A DNA stretch of 64,000 bases from positions 19,201,771-19,265,770 of the forward strand of contig CM040434.1 of NCBI GenBank assembly GCA_022702705.1, in the 5' to 3' direction. Each line of letters starts with the position of its first letter. Positions within the stretch are counted from its first letter, which is position 1. A program made the translations under genes and the position numbers. The stretch is from Papilionanthe hookeriana x Papilionanthe teres (taxonomy: Eukaryota; Streptophyta; Magnoliopsida; Asparagales; Orchidaceae). Below the pieces are notes generated by a model that worked only from the letters and a program-made list of their open reading frames with translations, did not search any database and was not told where the DNA came from. This document shows, in pieces, positions 23,775-33,136 of this stretch.

Positions 23775-24741
23775 ATGAGCTCGATACCGGATTCGGAAGA
23801 AATCACGGAAGTCAACTTAAGAAGTGGAAGAGTTCTACCTCCGAGAATGGGTCCAAAGGACAAAGGAAAGCAGGCGGTTATTCAGGAAGAACCAAGCCTG
23901 ACAGAAGAAATACCCATTCGGGAAGAAATCGAGACACATGGAAATAAAGTAGATTACAACGTGCTAGCTAATCTTAGGAAACTACCGGCCAAACTAAGCA
24001 TCTATGACGCTCTCATCTTATCAAAGGAGATGAGAGAAGCTCTGATCAAGGCCTTACTTGATCCAGAAATTTTCTTAGCTCAAATGACCGGGAGATTACT
24101 TAGATGAGGTTTGCTCGTTAAAGGAACAACGAGGTGTTACCTTCACGGACAATGACCTACTTACTTGGGACGACGGACCACGACCGACCGTTGTACATTT
24201 CGATTCTGATTGGGAAGTTTACACTCTCGGAGTATTGGTGGATCCGGGAGCATCAATCAATATAATGAATCTTCGAACGCTAGCATATTTGGAAATTGAT
24301 GCTCGTGAACTCGAAGCGGACAAAATGCTATTAAGAGGATTCAACTAGAAAGGAGAAAGAACCCTCGGATCAATAATACTGCTAATGAAGACCGGTGACT
24401 TGGCAAAGACAACCGCGAAATTTCACGAAATTGATTCAGAAACGTCATTCAACGCTCTACTGGGCCGACCATGGATACATGAAAATAGGATGGTACCATC
24501 ATCCCTACATCAGTGCATCAAATACTACGACGGAGGGGAACGGTGCATCAAAGGTGACTTACAACCATTTTCCGTACATGAAATTGGAATCCATGAAGAT
24601 GCGGCTTATTACGCACGCCGAAGAAAACAATCTTCTCCGAGAGATACCATAACAAATGAAGCGAAAGGAAGTTCGGGACGACGAAGAACGCGAAGTTCTA
24701 GTCCAACGGTCACTCACCACTCCCTTACGGCGAGATGGTGA
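23775..24741 (+). pseudogene. Aspartic protease region of element E
   Basis: 23775-24107 (110 residues) has NLRSGRVLPPRM and the conserved pre-protease block YNVLANLRKLPAKLSIYDAL. The protease core follows, with the active-site-like VLVDPGASINIMN at 24232-24270 (D-P-G rather than D-T/S-G), an in-frame TAG at 24346-24348, and then ETSFNALLGRPWIHENRMVP up to 24741. GRPWIH is the typical end of Tat-lineage proteases. It would process Gag-Pol. One frameshift near 24107 and the TAG interrupt it. Confidence 0.82.
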
Positions 24742-25170
24742 AGGTTTCTCCACAACTCGCATCCGAGGTCGAGGCGGGGACGAGGTCGTGGCGAGAGATG
24801 TTAAGACAGTTGGACAGAGGAAACCAGCCATCAATGTTAATTGGGAAGATAATTCTGAAGAAGAAAAAGAGATCAAGCAAGAAGCAGCAACAATAAGTCA
24901 GAAGAAGCCGCAATTCAGGCTCTCTCTCGAAGATGAGAAGAACGAGGAATATAAATCGATGTACGAGAAGATTAACCACTATATACATACTATGACCCTG
25001 ACCCCGATCCATTCTAATAAGATCGAGGGTATGGTGGTCGAAGAGGTACGTAGCGGCGGTGCAAAGCCCATTAAATTCTACCAGTGGTGCTCCTTCCTCC
25101 AAAGCTGAAAATAATGTACAATTTTAAGATGCTACTCCATCGGAATTAATGGAATTACCTTTTGAGTGGT
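24656..25170 (+). pseudogene. Protease-RT linker of element E
   Basis: A charged linker with RIRGRGGDEVVARDVKTVGQ, EDNSEEEKEIKQEAA and KNEEYKSMYEKINHYIHTMT. There is no catalytic motif. It overlaps the protease frame by a frameshift near 24656-24741. The minus-strand frame 24725-25102 is its shadow. Confidence 0.6.
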
Positions 25171-25340
25171 ACTCTCACCTGTGTTTAAAATTTAATTCGG
25201 CGTGGTTTCTTACCTCGACGATGGACAAAAGCCGATCACAACATTTTGAAAATTTATGGAATAACTCCGGTCGTCCACCCGATTGAAAACATGGTCTCGG
25301 ATTCGGCACGATAGGATCGGTTGATGATGTCGTATTTTGC

Positions 25341-26400
25341 TTGGTTGTCACTTGCGAGTCTAATGAAAGCTGCATGGAAACTACGGAAGAACTCGAAGAT
25401 TTACAAATTGGAAACACTCCACCGGAGTTCGAAGAAGAGATCAAATCTACGATAGATGAGTTAACGGAAGTTAACTTAGAGTATCGCGAAGAGCTTAGAC
25501 CTACCTTTGTTAGCTCCTTACTCGATAAAGAAGACTCAGAAGAAATAATCGAGTTATTAATGGAATTTAAAGACTGTTTTGCTTGGAACTAAGATGAGAT
25601 GCCGGGATTAGCTTCGGAGGTCGCGGTCATAAGCTAGGAGTGGATCCTACTACGTCCAGGTCGGACGAGGCCCCGAGAAGAATGCGTCTAGAAATCGAAC
25701 AACAAGTCATAGCTGAAGTTAAAAAGTTAATAGATGTTAAATTTGTCCATGAAGAACAATACCCGACTTGGCTAGCCAATGTGGTACCAGTCAGGAAGAA
25801 GAATGGTCAGATCAGAACTTGTGTGGATTTCAGAGATTTAAACAAGGCATGTCCAAAAGATGAATTCCCTCACCGATCCCGGAATTAATGATCGACATTG
25901 CTTCAACACATGAAATATTCTCATTCATGGATGGATCTTCGGGATACAACCGAGATGAAAATGGCTCCGGAAGATAAAAAACTTACGGCATTCGAACGCC
26001 GATCGGAGTATATTGCTACACGGTGATGCCATTCGGACTCGAAGAACGCGGAGCGACCTACCGGAGAGCGATGACAAGAATTTTTGATGATCTCATCCAC
26101 AACCGAGTCGAATGCTACGTGGACGATGTGGTCATCAAAAGCAAAGTGAAGAAAACCACCGTATGATTTGGGAATTGTTTTCGAACGATTAAGACAATTT
26201 AACCTTGAGATGAATCCTTAAAATGCGCCTTCGGCGTCACCTCCGGGAAATTCTTAGGATTCGTTGTCGAGCATCGTGGAATTGAAATCGACCGGAAAAG
26301 ATTAAAAGCTATCTTAGAAATGCCACCTCCCAAAACCTTAAAACAACTACGATCTTTTCGAGGGAAGGCTGGCATATCTTCGACGCTTTATATCGAACTT
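25341..26400 (+). pseudogene. Reverse transcriptase of element E
   Basis: 25341-25592 gives the pre-RT segment (EEIIELLMEFKDCFAWN). 25640-25888 gives RRMRLEIEQQVIAEVKKL, YPTWLANVVPVRKKNGQIRT and VDFRDLNKACPKDEFP. After a frame change come FSFMDGSSGYN and KMAPEDKKLTAF, the catalytic CYVDDVVIKSK (YVDD at 26116-26127), and the thumb (NLEMNP, CAFGVTSGKFLGF, PPPKTLKQLRSFRGK). Order and wording match Tat-lineage RT. At least five frame changes are present, although the catalytic Asp pair is intact. Confidence 0.88.
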
Positions 26401-26940
26401 GTCGAGTAGGTGTCGGCCTTTCTCGGCATTAGTTAAAAGGACGCCAAATTTATTTGGGAAGAGAAATGCCGAGAAGGCCTTTGAGGACATTAAACAATAT
26501 TTAATGACACCTCCTGTCTTAGCGGCCCCGATCTCGGGTAGACCGTTGATACTTTATCTTGCGGCTTTAGACGACTCACTCGGAGCTACTGTAGCCGGAG
26601 TCGATGATGAGGGTAAAGAAAATGCTCTTTACTACCTAAGCCGTCGTTTACTTCTGACGGAAATAAAGTATCCCGCAATTGAAAAGCACTGTTTGGCCCT
26701 GATCGTCGCCGCTCAAAAGTTTAGGCACTACATGCTCTCTCATAAGGTCAACCTGATCTCGAAATTTAATCTATTGCAATACTTGATGACCCTTCCAACG
26801 CTTTCTAGCAGACTCGCCAGGTGGTCATTGATATTATTGCAATTCGATATAACTTTCGTGCCTCTTCGTGCCGTAAAGGGACAAGTCCTAGCAGACTTCC
26901 TTGCAGCACACCCCCTGCCGGCAGAATCTCCTCTCAATGA
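26399..26940 (+). pseudogene. RT connection and degenerate first RNase H of element E
   Basis: This is the N-terminal part of a 220-residue open stretch (26399-27061). FSALVKRTPNLFGKRNAEKA and PPVLAAPISGRPLILYLAA form the connection, followed by a gypsy-type RNase H in which the usual first catalytic Asp is replaced (LYLAALDDSLG). AIEKHCLALIVAAQKFRHY keeps the Glu position, and KGQVLADFLAAHP ends the domain. Loss of catalytic residues in this domain is a known trait of the Tat clade, which relies on a second RNase H. Confidence 0.82.
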
Positions 26941-27558
26941 CGATTTGCCAGATGAACAAATAATGAGTTTAGAAGACCACGATGATCGACGTTGGGAATT
27001 ATATTTTGACGGAGCATCTTCGGCACACAAAGACGAAGAATCGCAAGTGATAGTGCCGTAAGGAAGGAATCGGACTAATCTTTATAACACGGAGCGGTGG
27101 ATGTTAAGATATTCCTGCCACTTAACGGAGCCATGTACGAACAACGAAGCGAGAAGACGAAGCCCTCATAACGGGATCTGGAATTAACTATTCAAATGGG
27201 GATAACGAACATCAACATCAACGGGGATTCGCAGTTAATCGTTTGACAGATCGCCGGACAATATAGAATTTTAAAGCCAAGACTCGAGCAATACTTCCAA
27301 TATGCCATACAGTTGTTGGAACAGATTCCGAATGTGACAATCTACAAAATTCCTAGAAAAGAAAACACTTTAGCAGATGCGTTAGCCTGCCTTGCAAAAG
27401 AATTTACCTGCTTGCAAGATGAATCAGTGGAAGTGTCAGTTCACGGACATCAGGTCCTATCACAGCTCGACATAGACGCAATACACAAATCAGAAAAAGA
27501 AAAAGAATCGATTGCGGCGGTGACGAGAAAACACGGAAGATTGGCGACGGCCATGTAA
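26941..27558 (+). pseudogene. Second, archaeal-type RNase H of element E
   Basis: WELYFDGASSAHKDEESQV (27000-27050) is the typical start of the additional RNase H, with its first catalytic Asp in YFDGAS. After a frameshift a decayed segment (27062-27200) follows, then INGDSQLIV (second Asp), QYFQYAIQLLEQIPNVTIYK and NTLADALACLAKEF (last Asp; 27313-27558). This extra domain between the degenerate RNase H and integrase is diagnostic for the Tat clade (Tat, Ogre, Retand). Confidence 0.85.
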
Positions 27559-28800
27559 TAGACTACATGCAAACAGGAAAACTACCGGACGATAAGTCGT
27601 TAACCCATCGGATCAAGAAAAGAACTCCGTCCTACACATTAATAAACAACACGTTATACAAAAGGTCTTTCGATCAAATGTGGCTAAGGTGCACTAAGCG
27701 GGTCCGAGGCCCGTGAAATTGTTAAAGAGGTGCATTCGGGACTCCGTGGCTCTCACCGGTCGGGTCCGAAGATGAAAATGAAAATTAAAAGACTAGGAGT
27801 ACTATCGGCCCTCGATGATGACCGACTCGCATGAAAATCGCCGAGAGGCGTCATCAATGCCAAGTGCACGGAGTGGTTCTACACCAACCTCCGAATGTGC
27901 TACATACGACAATTGCGTCATGGCCATTTGAATGTTGGGGCACATATATAGTGGGTCCGATAGAACCTCCATCTTCGAAAGGACATCGTTTCATTCTTGC
28001 GGCTACAGATTACTTTTCCAAGTGGGCAGAGGCAATTCCACTTAGAGAAGTGAAAGCACACCACGTGCTACGGTTTTCAAGAACCAAGTTGTTTACCATT
28101 TCGGAGTGCCGCACGGGATCATCTCGGATAATGGGTCGGCATTCGGAAGCACGCAAATCGACAATTTTGTCGGGAGACATGGAATCGGCGCGGTATTTAA
28201 CAATTTACTATCCGAGAGCAAACGGTACGTGTGAGGCTTTTAAAAAAACTCTCGTTCAAATTTTAAAGAAAACCTTGGACGATAATAAGAGAAATTTGCA
28301 CGAGAAGTTATTAGAAGCCTTATGGGCCTACCGGACAACCTTCGAAACTCCTACTCGAAGCTACACCTTACTCTCCAGTGTATGGGTCCGAGGCGAGTGT
28401 TACCCTTAGAGGTCCAGCTTCCTTCACTCGGAATCGCGATTGCGAAACAAAATCACGACATAAGAGAATGCCAAATTACGACTAGAGGAATTAGAAAACA
28501 CGGAAGGGAAAAGACTTGCGGCACAACGGAATTTAGAACTATACCGAGCTAAGATGGTTCGAGCCCATGACAAGCTGGTCGCCCAAGAACATTTAAAGTT
28601 GGTGACTTAGTTCTCGTTCTCAAAAGACCTATTCTTGCACACCGCAAGATAGGAGGAAAATTTGAACCCACTTGGGAAGGACCGTTTGTGGTTGAGGCGA
28701 TCACTCGGGAGGCTCCTACCAGGCTTGTGAATTGCTGAGGAGAAAGACATATGCTTCGATCGACGGACGATACTTGAAGAAGTATTAACGCTACTCGATG
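27559..28800 (+). pseudogene. Integrase of element E, broken
   Basis: 27590-27830 has the decayed zinc-binding N-terminus (LIKKRTPSYTLINNTLYKRS, VHSGLRGSH in shifted frames). 27831-28409 is the core: WPFECWGTYIVGPIEPPSSK, ATDYFSKWAEAIPLREVKAH, ISDNG in another frame at 28110-28125, YPRANGTCEAFKKTLVQIL and LLEALWAYRTTFETPT. The first catalytic Asp, expected in a GIDxIGPI-like block, is Tyr (GTYIVGPI); the second (ISDNG) and the Glu (GTCEAF) are visible. The C-terminal module is at 28540-28730 (VRAHDKLVAQ, FKVGDLVLVLKRPI, KFEPTWEGPFVV). Pol ends near 28790. Confidence 0.85.
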
Positions 28801-29106
28801 TTTCGAAGGAATGAATTCTTCATCCCTAGAAGCACGGGCGAAGTAATTACTTATGATCTGAGTCCGAACCAAAAATAATAAAAATGTGCTAAAATAAATA
28901 AAATTATGATAATAAAGTTTTCTTTGTTCTCTCTTCCAAATCAAAATCTTTTTCCCGATCTTTTCCCACTTCATTCCTGTTGAATTTAAAAATATAAAAG
29001 GAATAATGAACAAAAAAAAGAAAAACTCTGTATTTAATAAACATTTTCTTAATGTTCTTGTTCTTAGTACAGCCCCTGATCCTTTTCCTTATCTTTTCGC
29101 AGGAAA
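28801..29106 (+). other. Intergenic stretch between pol and the AlkB ORF
   Basis: AT-rich, with an A-rich run near 29012 and T-rich stretches. No ORF on the plus strand. The minus-strand frame 28549-29013 covers the integrase end and is a shadow. The next plus-strand ATG is at 29107, in a purine-rich context (GCAGGAAAATGTC). Confidence 0.5.
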
Positions 29107-30530
29107 ATGTCGAACGGGCGGTTGGTCCTGAACTTTAGAAATGGCGTAAGCCTTGCACTCGATGAAAAGAGGGTGAAAGATGGAGCGATAATAGAGATTG
29201 ACTCAGACTTCGCACCGGCGGAGCATGCGATACGAGGAAAGTGGTCGGGTCCCGGTTGATCGAGAGGAAATACCCGATCGAGACGATAATGAAAGTGGGT
29301 GGCCCGAGCCACCAGCCCGAGCGACGAAAAGGAAAACAAACACTGAGGAGGACAAGAGAATCAAGTCTGTAGTCGCTACAGCAGAGGGCAGGCTTGCCAG
29401 CGCCGCGCCCACATAAATTCAGGAAGTACGAAGAGCTACTCTCATAGCAACTCAGCGAAGAAATAAAAATCGTCGTATCCGCAAGATGTTGACAAAACTA
29501 GCAGTGGACCAGCGCGACGAGACAGTCGCTACTACCAGTGCATATACTTTAAGGATACCGGTTCACCAGGAACCTGAAGAAAGGAGGCCAGCTCCGAGAA
29601 TAACAGAAGAGACCAGAGAATCTCAAGAAGATCGGAAGAAGGAAGGCTACCACGCCACCGGATGAAGCCACCAATAATGCATAACCTTGTTGCAGAAGCA
29701 ACCCGGGGGATGTCCCGACGGAGACCATCCCTGAGGAGCCAAGGTATGCAGGTGAACGCGAAGGGATTGAGCCATATATCCCACAGTTCGTCACAAGGAC
29801 TCGCCATTTGCAGATTATTCCAGAATACGAGCTAGAAAGAATGCAGAATGTCGAGAAGCAAACTTTTGAATACTTCAAGAGAATTAGAGGCAGAAGGATC
29901 AATATACTAGAAGACCTCGAGCTACATATAAACATGTTCTCAGAATACGAACAACAACAAATCGTGGACTGCATCCGGGATTTGAAAAGAATGGGTCGAG
30001 CGAGCCGCTTAAGAGAAAACACCTACTCGGAACCCGGAGATGGATGCCGGGGAAAGGGAGAATTACAATACAATGTGGATGCTTTGCTACAACTTCGCGA
30101 GAAGACGGGAAGGGAAACCCACCGGGGATACTCCGTCATGGTAAGGTAGATCCGATGCCATTGGTCATCAAAAGGATGGTAAAGAGAATGATAACATGGA
30201 GGGTACTACCGGCGGTTGCATACCCAACGGTTGCATCATTAACATTTACAAGCGAGGAGTCGCATACCCCGCACATCGATCACCACGACTATGTCGGACC
30301 TTTCGCACGGTTTCTTTTACGAACGAGTGTAATATCATGTTCGGATACGACCTTCGGATAGCGAGCCCGGGTGAGTTCCGAGGGCCGGTAAAGATACCAT
30401 TACCGGTAGGTTCCAGTCATGATACTAAAGGGCAACGGAGCGAGATGTCGCCAAACATTGCATACCGGGAGTACCAATGAAGCGGATCTCGGTTACTTTC
30501 GAAGGATGGATGACGGAAAGCACCTTACCA
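29107..30530 (+). pseudogene. AlkB-like 2-oxoglutarate/Fe(II) dioxygenase (ALKBH9-type) carried by element E
   Basis: 29107-29259 opens with MSNGRLVLNFRNGVSLALDE. After a frame change a charged, probably disordered region runs to 29665 (one in-frame TAA at 29414-29416). The catalytic domain follows: ILEDLELHINMF and IVDCIRDLKRMGRASRLREN with TYSEPGDG (frame from about 29690); GKGRITIQCGCF, GNPPGIL and VDPMPLVIKRMVKRMITWRV (from 30044); NGCIINIYKRG; HTPHIDHHDYVGPF (HxD at 30272-30280); TVSFTNECNIMFGYDLRI and PGEFRGPVKIPLPVGS; and DVAKHC (distal His at 30456-30458) then PMKRISVTF (2-oxoglutarate-type Arg at 30483-30485). From memory this follows plant ALKBH9 proteins block by block. ALKBH9B removes N6-methyl from RNA. 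No introns are seen. About five frame changes disable this copy. A role in protecting element RNA is inference. Confidence 0.87.
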
Positions 30531-31394
30531 CTTCCGACCGGACCCGAGGCTAGAGAGCCTCCGGCCTTACGAGCTGTGAGTTACATGGAAAATATCACAC
30601 CTCCAACGTACATCCATACGACATCCTTACCAAGGATGGCTTGGAACCTCACTATTCAGACATGGATTTTTGACAGGTGCCTTTTTGGATGGATCGACAA
30701 AGATCATACATAGTCCGTTTTGAGTCTACATGGATTGTATGAGATGTATTCCGAGATCGAGTTGTATGATGTATCTTCGACATGATTGGAATGGAAGTGA
30801 CCATGTCACATTTTTGGCCTTCACCTCTTTTGTGCAAGTTGACTGGGAAACGCCATTAAAGTTAAATGAACTTCGAACGAAGAACAGAAAAGAAACAAAA
30901 AGAATAAAATAAAACTTTCCTTAAAAATCTAAATAAAAAATGATGAACACCAAATTCACATGAACATTAAATGGACGATAAAATAAATTTGAATCATTAA
31001 AGGACAAACAAAATGAACACAAATTTTAAATCAAATCTCAATAAAATTCAAATTCGACCTTCCGGATCTCAAATCAAATCTCGATCGAATTCAAACTCAA
31101 CATTCCAAATGCGAAATCCGATCCGTTCTACTCTCTCCCTTGTCCAGGATGGAAGCGGTTGATTCCATTGACACGGAGCCACGAGGTTTTCGATTCGGAT
31201 CTGATGGCAAGGAATTGTATACAATCCAAACTAGCAACTTTCGATCAACTCTTTTGAATGGGATATGTAGCATCTATGTATTCCCTCCTAATCTATTTCT
31301 TTCAACAAAAAAAAAATCTTTCACAACTCTCATGAAATTCCTGAAACACCAAAATTCCACACTTTTCAAATCAACACTACAAATTTTTGCAAAA
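30531..31394 (+). other. Region downstream of the AlkB domain, no recognised gene
   Basis: Frames at 30477-30713 and 31140-31460 continue without a known domain. 30880-31130 is AT-rich with CAAATCTCAATAAAATTCAA-type words. It may hold the C-terminal tail of the AlkB ORF and the start of the 3' untranslated region; no function is assigned. Confidence 0.4.
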
Positions 31395-32700
31395 TCAATT
31401 ACCATTCAAAATCAAATTCTTGGGGTTGAGGATTTTACATCCGATACTGCATTGCTTTAGGATTCTTTCCCTATCGCAATGAAATACATCAAAATCAAAT
31501 TTTTGGGGTAGAGGATTTTATATCTGATATTGCATTGCTTTGGATTCTTTCCCTATCGCAATGAAATACATCAAATTCAAACTTTTGGGGTTGAGGATTT
31601 TACATCCGAGACTGCATTACTTTAGGTTCTTTCCCTATCGCAATGAAATACATCAAATTCAAACTTTTGGGGTTGAGTATTTTACATCCGAGATCGCATT
31701 GCTTTAGGTTCTTTCCCTATCGCAATGAAATACATCAAATTCAAACTTTTGGGGTTGAGGATTTTACATCCGAGGCTGCATTGCTTTAGGTTCTTTCCAT
31801 ATCGCAATGAAATACATCAAAATCAAACTTTTGGGGTTGAGGATTTTACATCCGAGATCGCATTGCTTTAGGTTCTTTCCCTATCGCAATGAAATACATC
31901 AAATTCGAACTTTTGGGGTTGAGGATTTTACATCCGAGATCGCATTGCTTTAGGATTCTTTCCTATTGCAATGAAATACATCAAATTCAAACTTTTGGGG
32001 TTGAGGATTTTACATCCGAGATCGCATTGCTTTAGGTTCTTTCCCTATCGCAATGAAATACATCAAAATCAAACTTTTGGGGTTGAGGATTTTACATCCG
32101 AGACTGCATTGCTTTAGGTTCTTTCCCTATCACAATGAAATACATCAAATTCAAACTTTTGGGGTTGAGGATTTTACATCCGAGACTGCATTGCTTTAGG
32201 ATTCTTTCCCTATTGCAAAGAAATACATCAAAATCAAACTTTTGGGGTTGAGGATTTTACATCCGAGACTGCATTGCTTTAGATTCTTTCCCTATCGCAA
32301 TGAAATACATCAAAATCAAACTTTTGGGGTTGAGGATTTTACATCCGAAACTGCATTGCTTTAGGATTCTTTCCCTATCGCAATGAAATACATCAAAACT
32401 CAAATTCTTGGGGTTGAGGATTTTACATCCGAGACTGCATTACTTTAGGATTCTTTCCCTATCGCAATGAAATACATCAAAACTCAAATTCTTGGGGTTG
32501 AGGATTTTTCGTCCGAGACTGCATTGCTTTAGGATTCTTTCCCTATCGCAATGAAATACATTAAAGTTAAACTTTTGGGGTTGAGGATTTTACATCCGAG
32601 CATCGTGCTTTAGGATTCTTTCCTTATCGCAATGAAATACATCAAAATCAAACTCTTGAGGTTAAGTATTTTACATCCAATACCACATTGCTCTGAGATC
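31395..32700 (+). repeat. Tandem array, about 16 copies of an 82-bp unit
   Basis: The unit contains TTTTGGGGTTGAGGATTTTA, CATCCGAGA, GCATTGCTTTAGG, TTCTTTCCCTATCGCAATGA and AATACATCAAA, with a period of 82-84 bases. I count 16 occurrences of the TTTACATC-type landmark. Copies differ by a few bases and the last copies at the right edge are most diverged. Ogre elements are known for tandem repeats between pol and the 3' LTR. Confidence 0.95.
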
Positions 32701-33136
32701 TCTCCTCATTGTAATGATTCAATCTAATCAATTCAATTTTCTTTTGAAGTTGAAGATGTTACATCTAAAACCACAAAATTCCAATTTTCATTTCGAGTTC
32801 AAATCCCTTCAAATTAATCTTAACAAAACTTAATCTAAATTTAAACTTAAACTAAAATCCGAGCTCACACATCAAAACTTAAACTGAAACAAAATAAAAT
32901 CTTAATCGAAATTCCCCCAGATCATGTGATTTGGGATTCACCTCCTTTCCCTTTCCCCAGCGAGAGTTCAGGAATCTCCAGTCTCAGAGATATACTTGAC
33001 ACTCCCTAGCAGAAACTCTTCTACTTTGTCCTAAGTTTGTTACTTGGACTTTTGTGTTGGTTTTGTTGATCACTTTGGTCAACACCAATACATGCGGTGT
33101 GCTCTGTCAGCTCACCACACCTATTGGGAGTCCGTT
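32701..33136 (+). other. Pre-3'-LTR segment of element E
   Basis: No ORF of note. The sequence directly before the LTR (CACACCTATTGGGAGTCCGTT, 33116-33136) lacks a clean polypurine tract; TTGGGAG at 33125-33131 is the only purine-rich word next to the junction. Confidence 0.5.

Noticed and set aside
28549..30022. Minus-strand frames of 91-157 residues opposite the integrase end and AlkB region
   Set aside because: The plus strand carries the recognisable domains; the minus-strand products are hydrophobic or Ser-rich with no family match.
31395..32700. Regular short repeats resembling a CRISPR array
   Set aside because: The whole 82-base unit repeats without unique spacers; it is a retroelement-linked tandem repeat in plant DNA.
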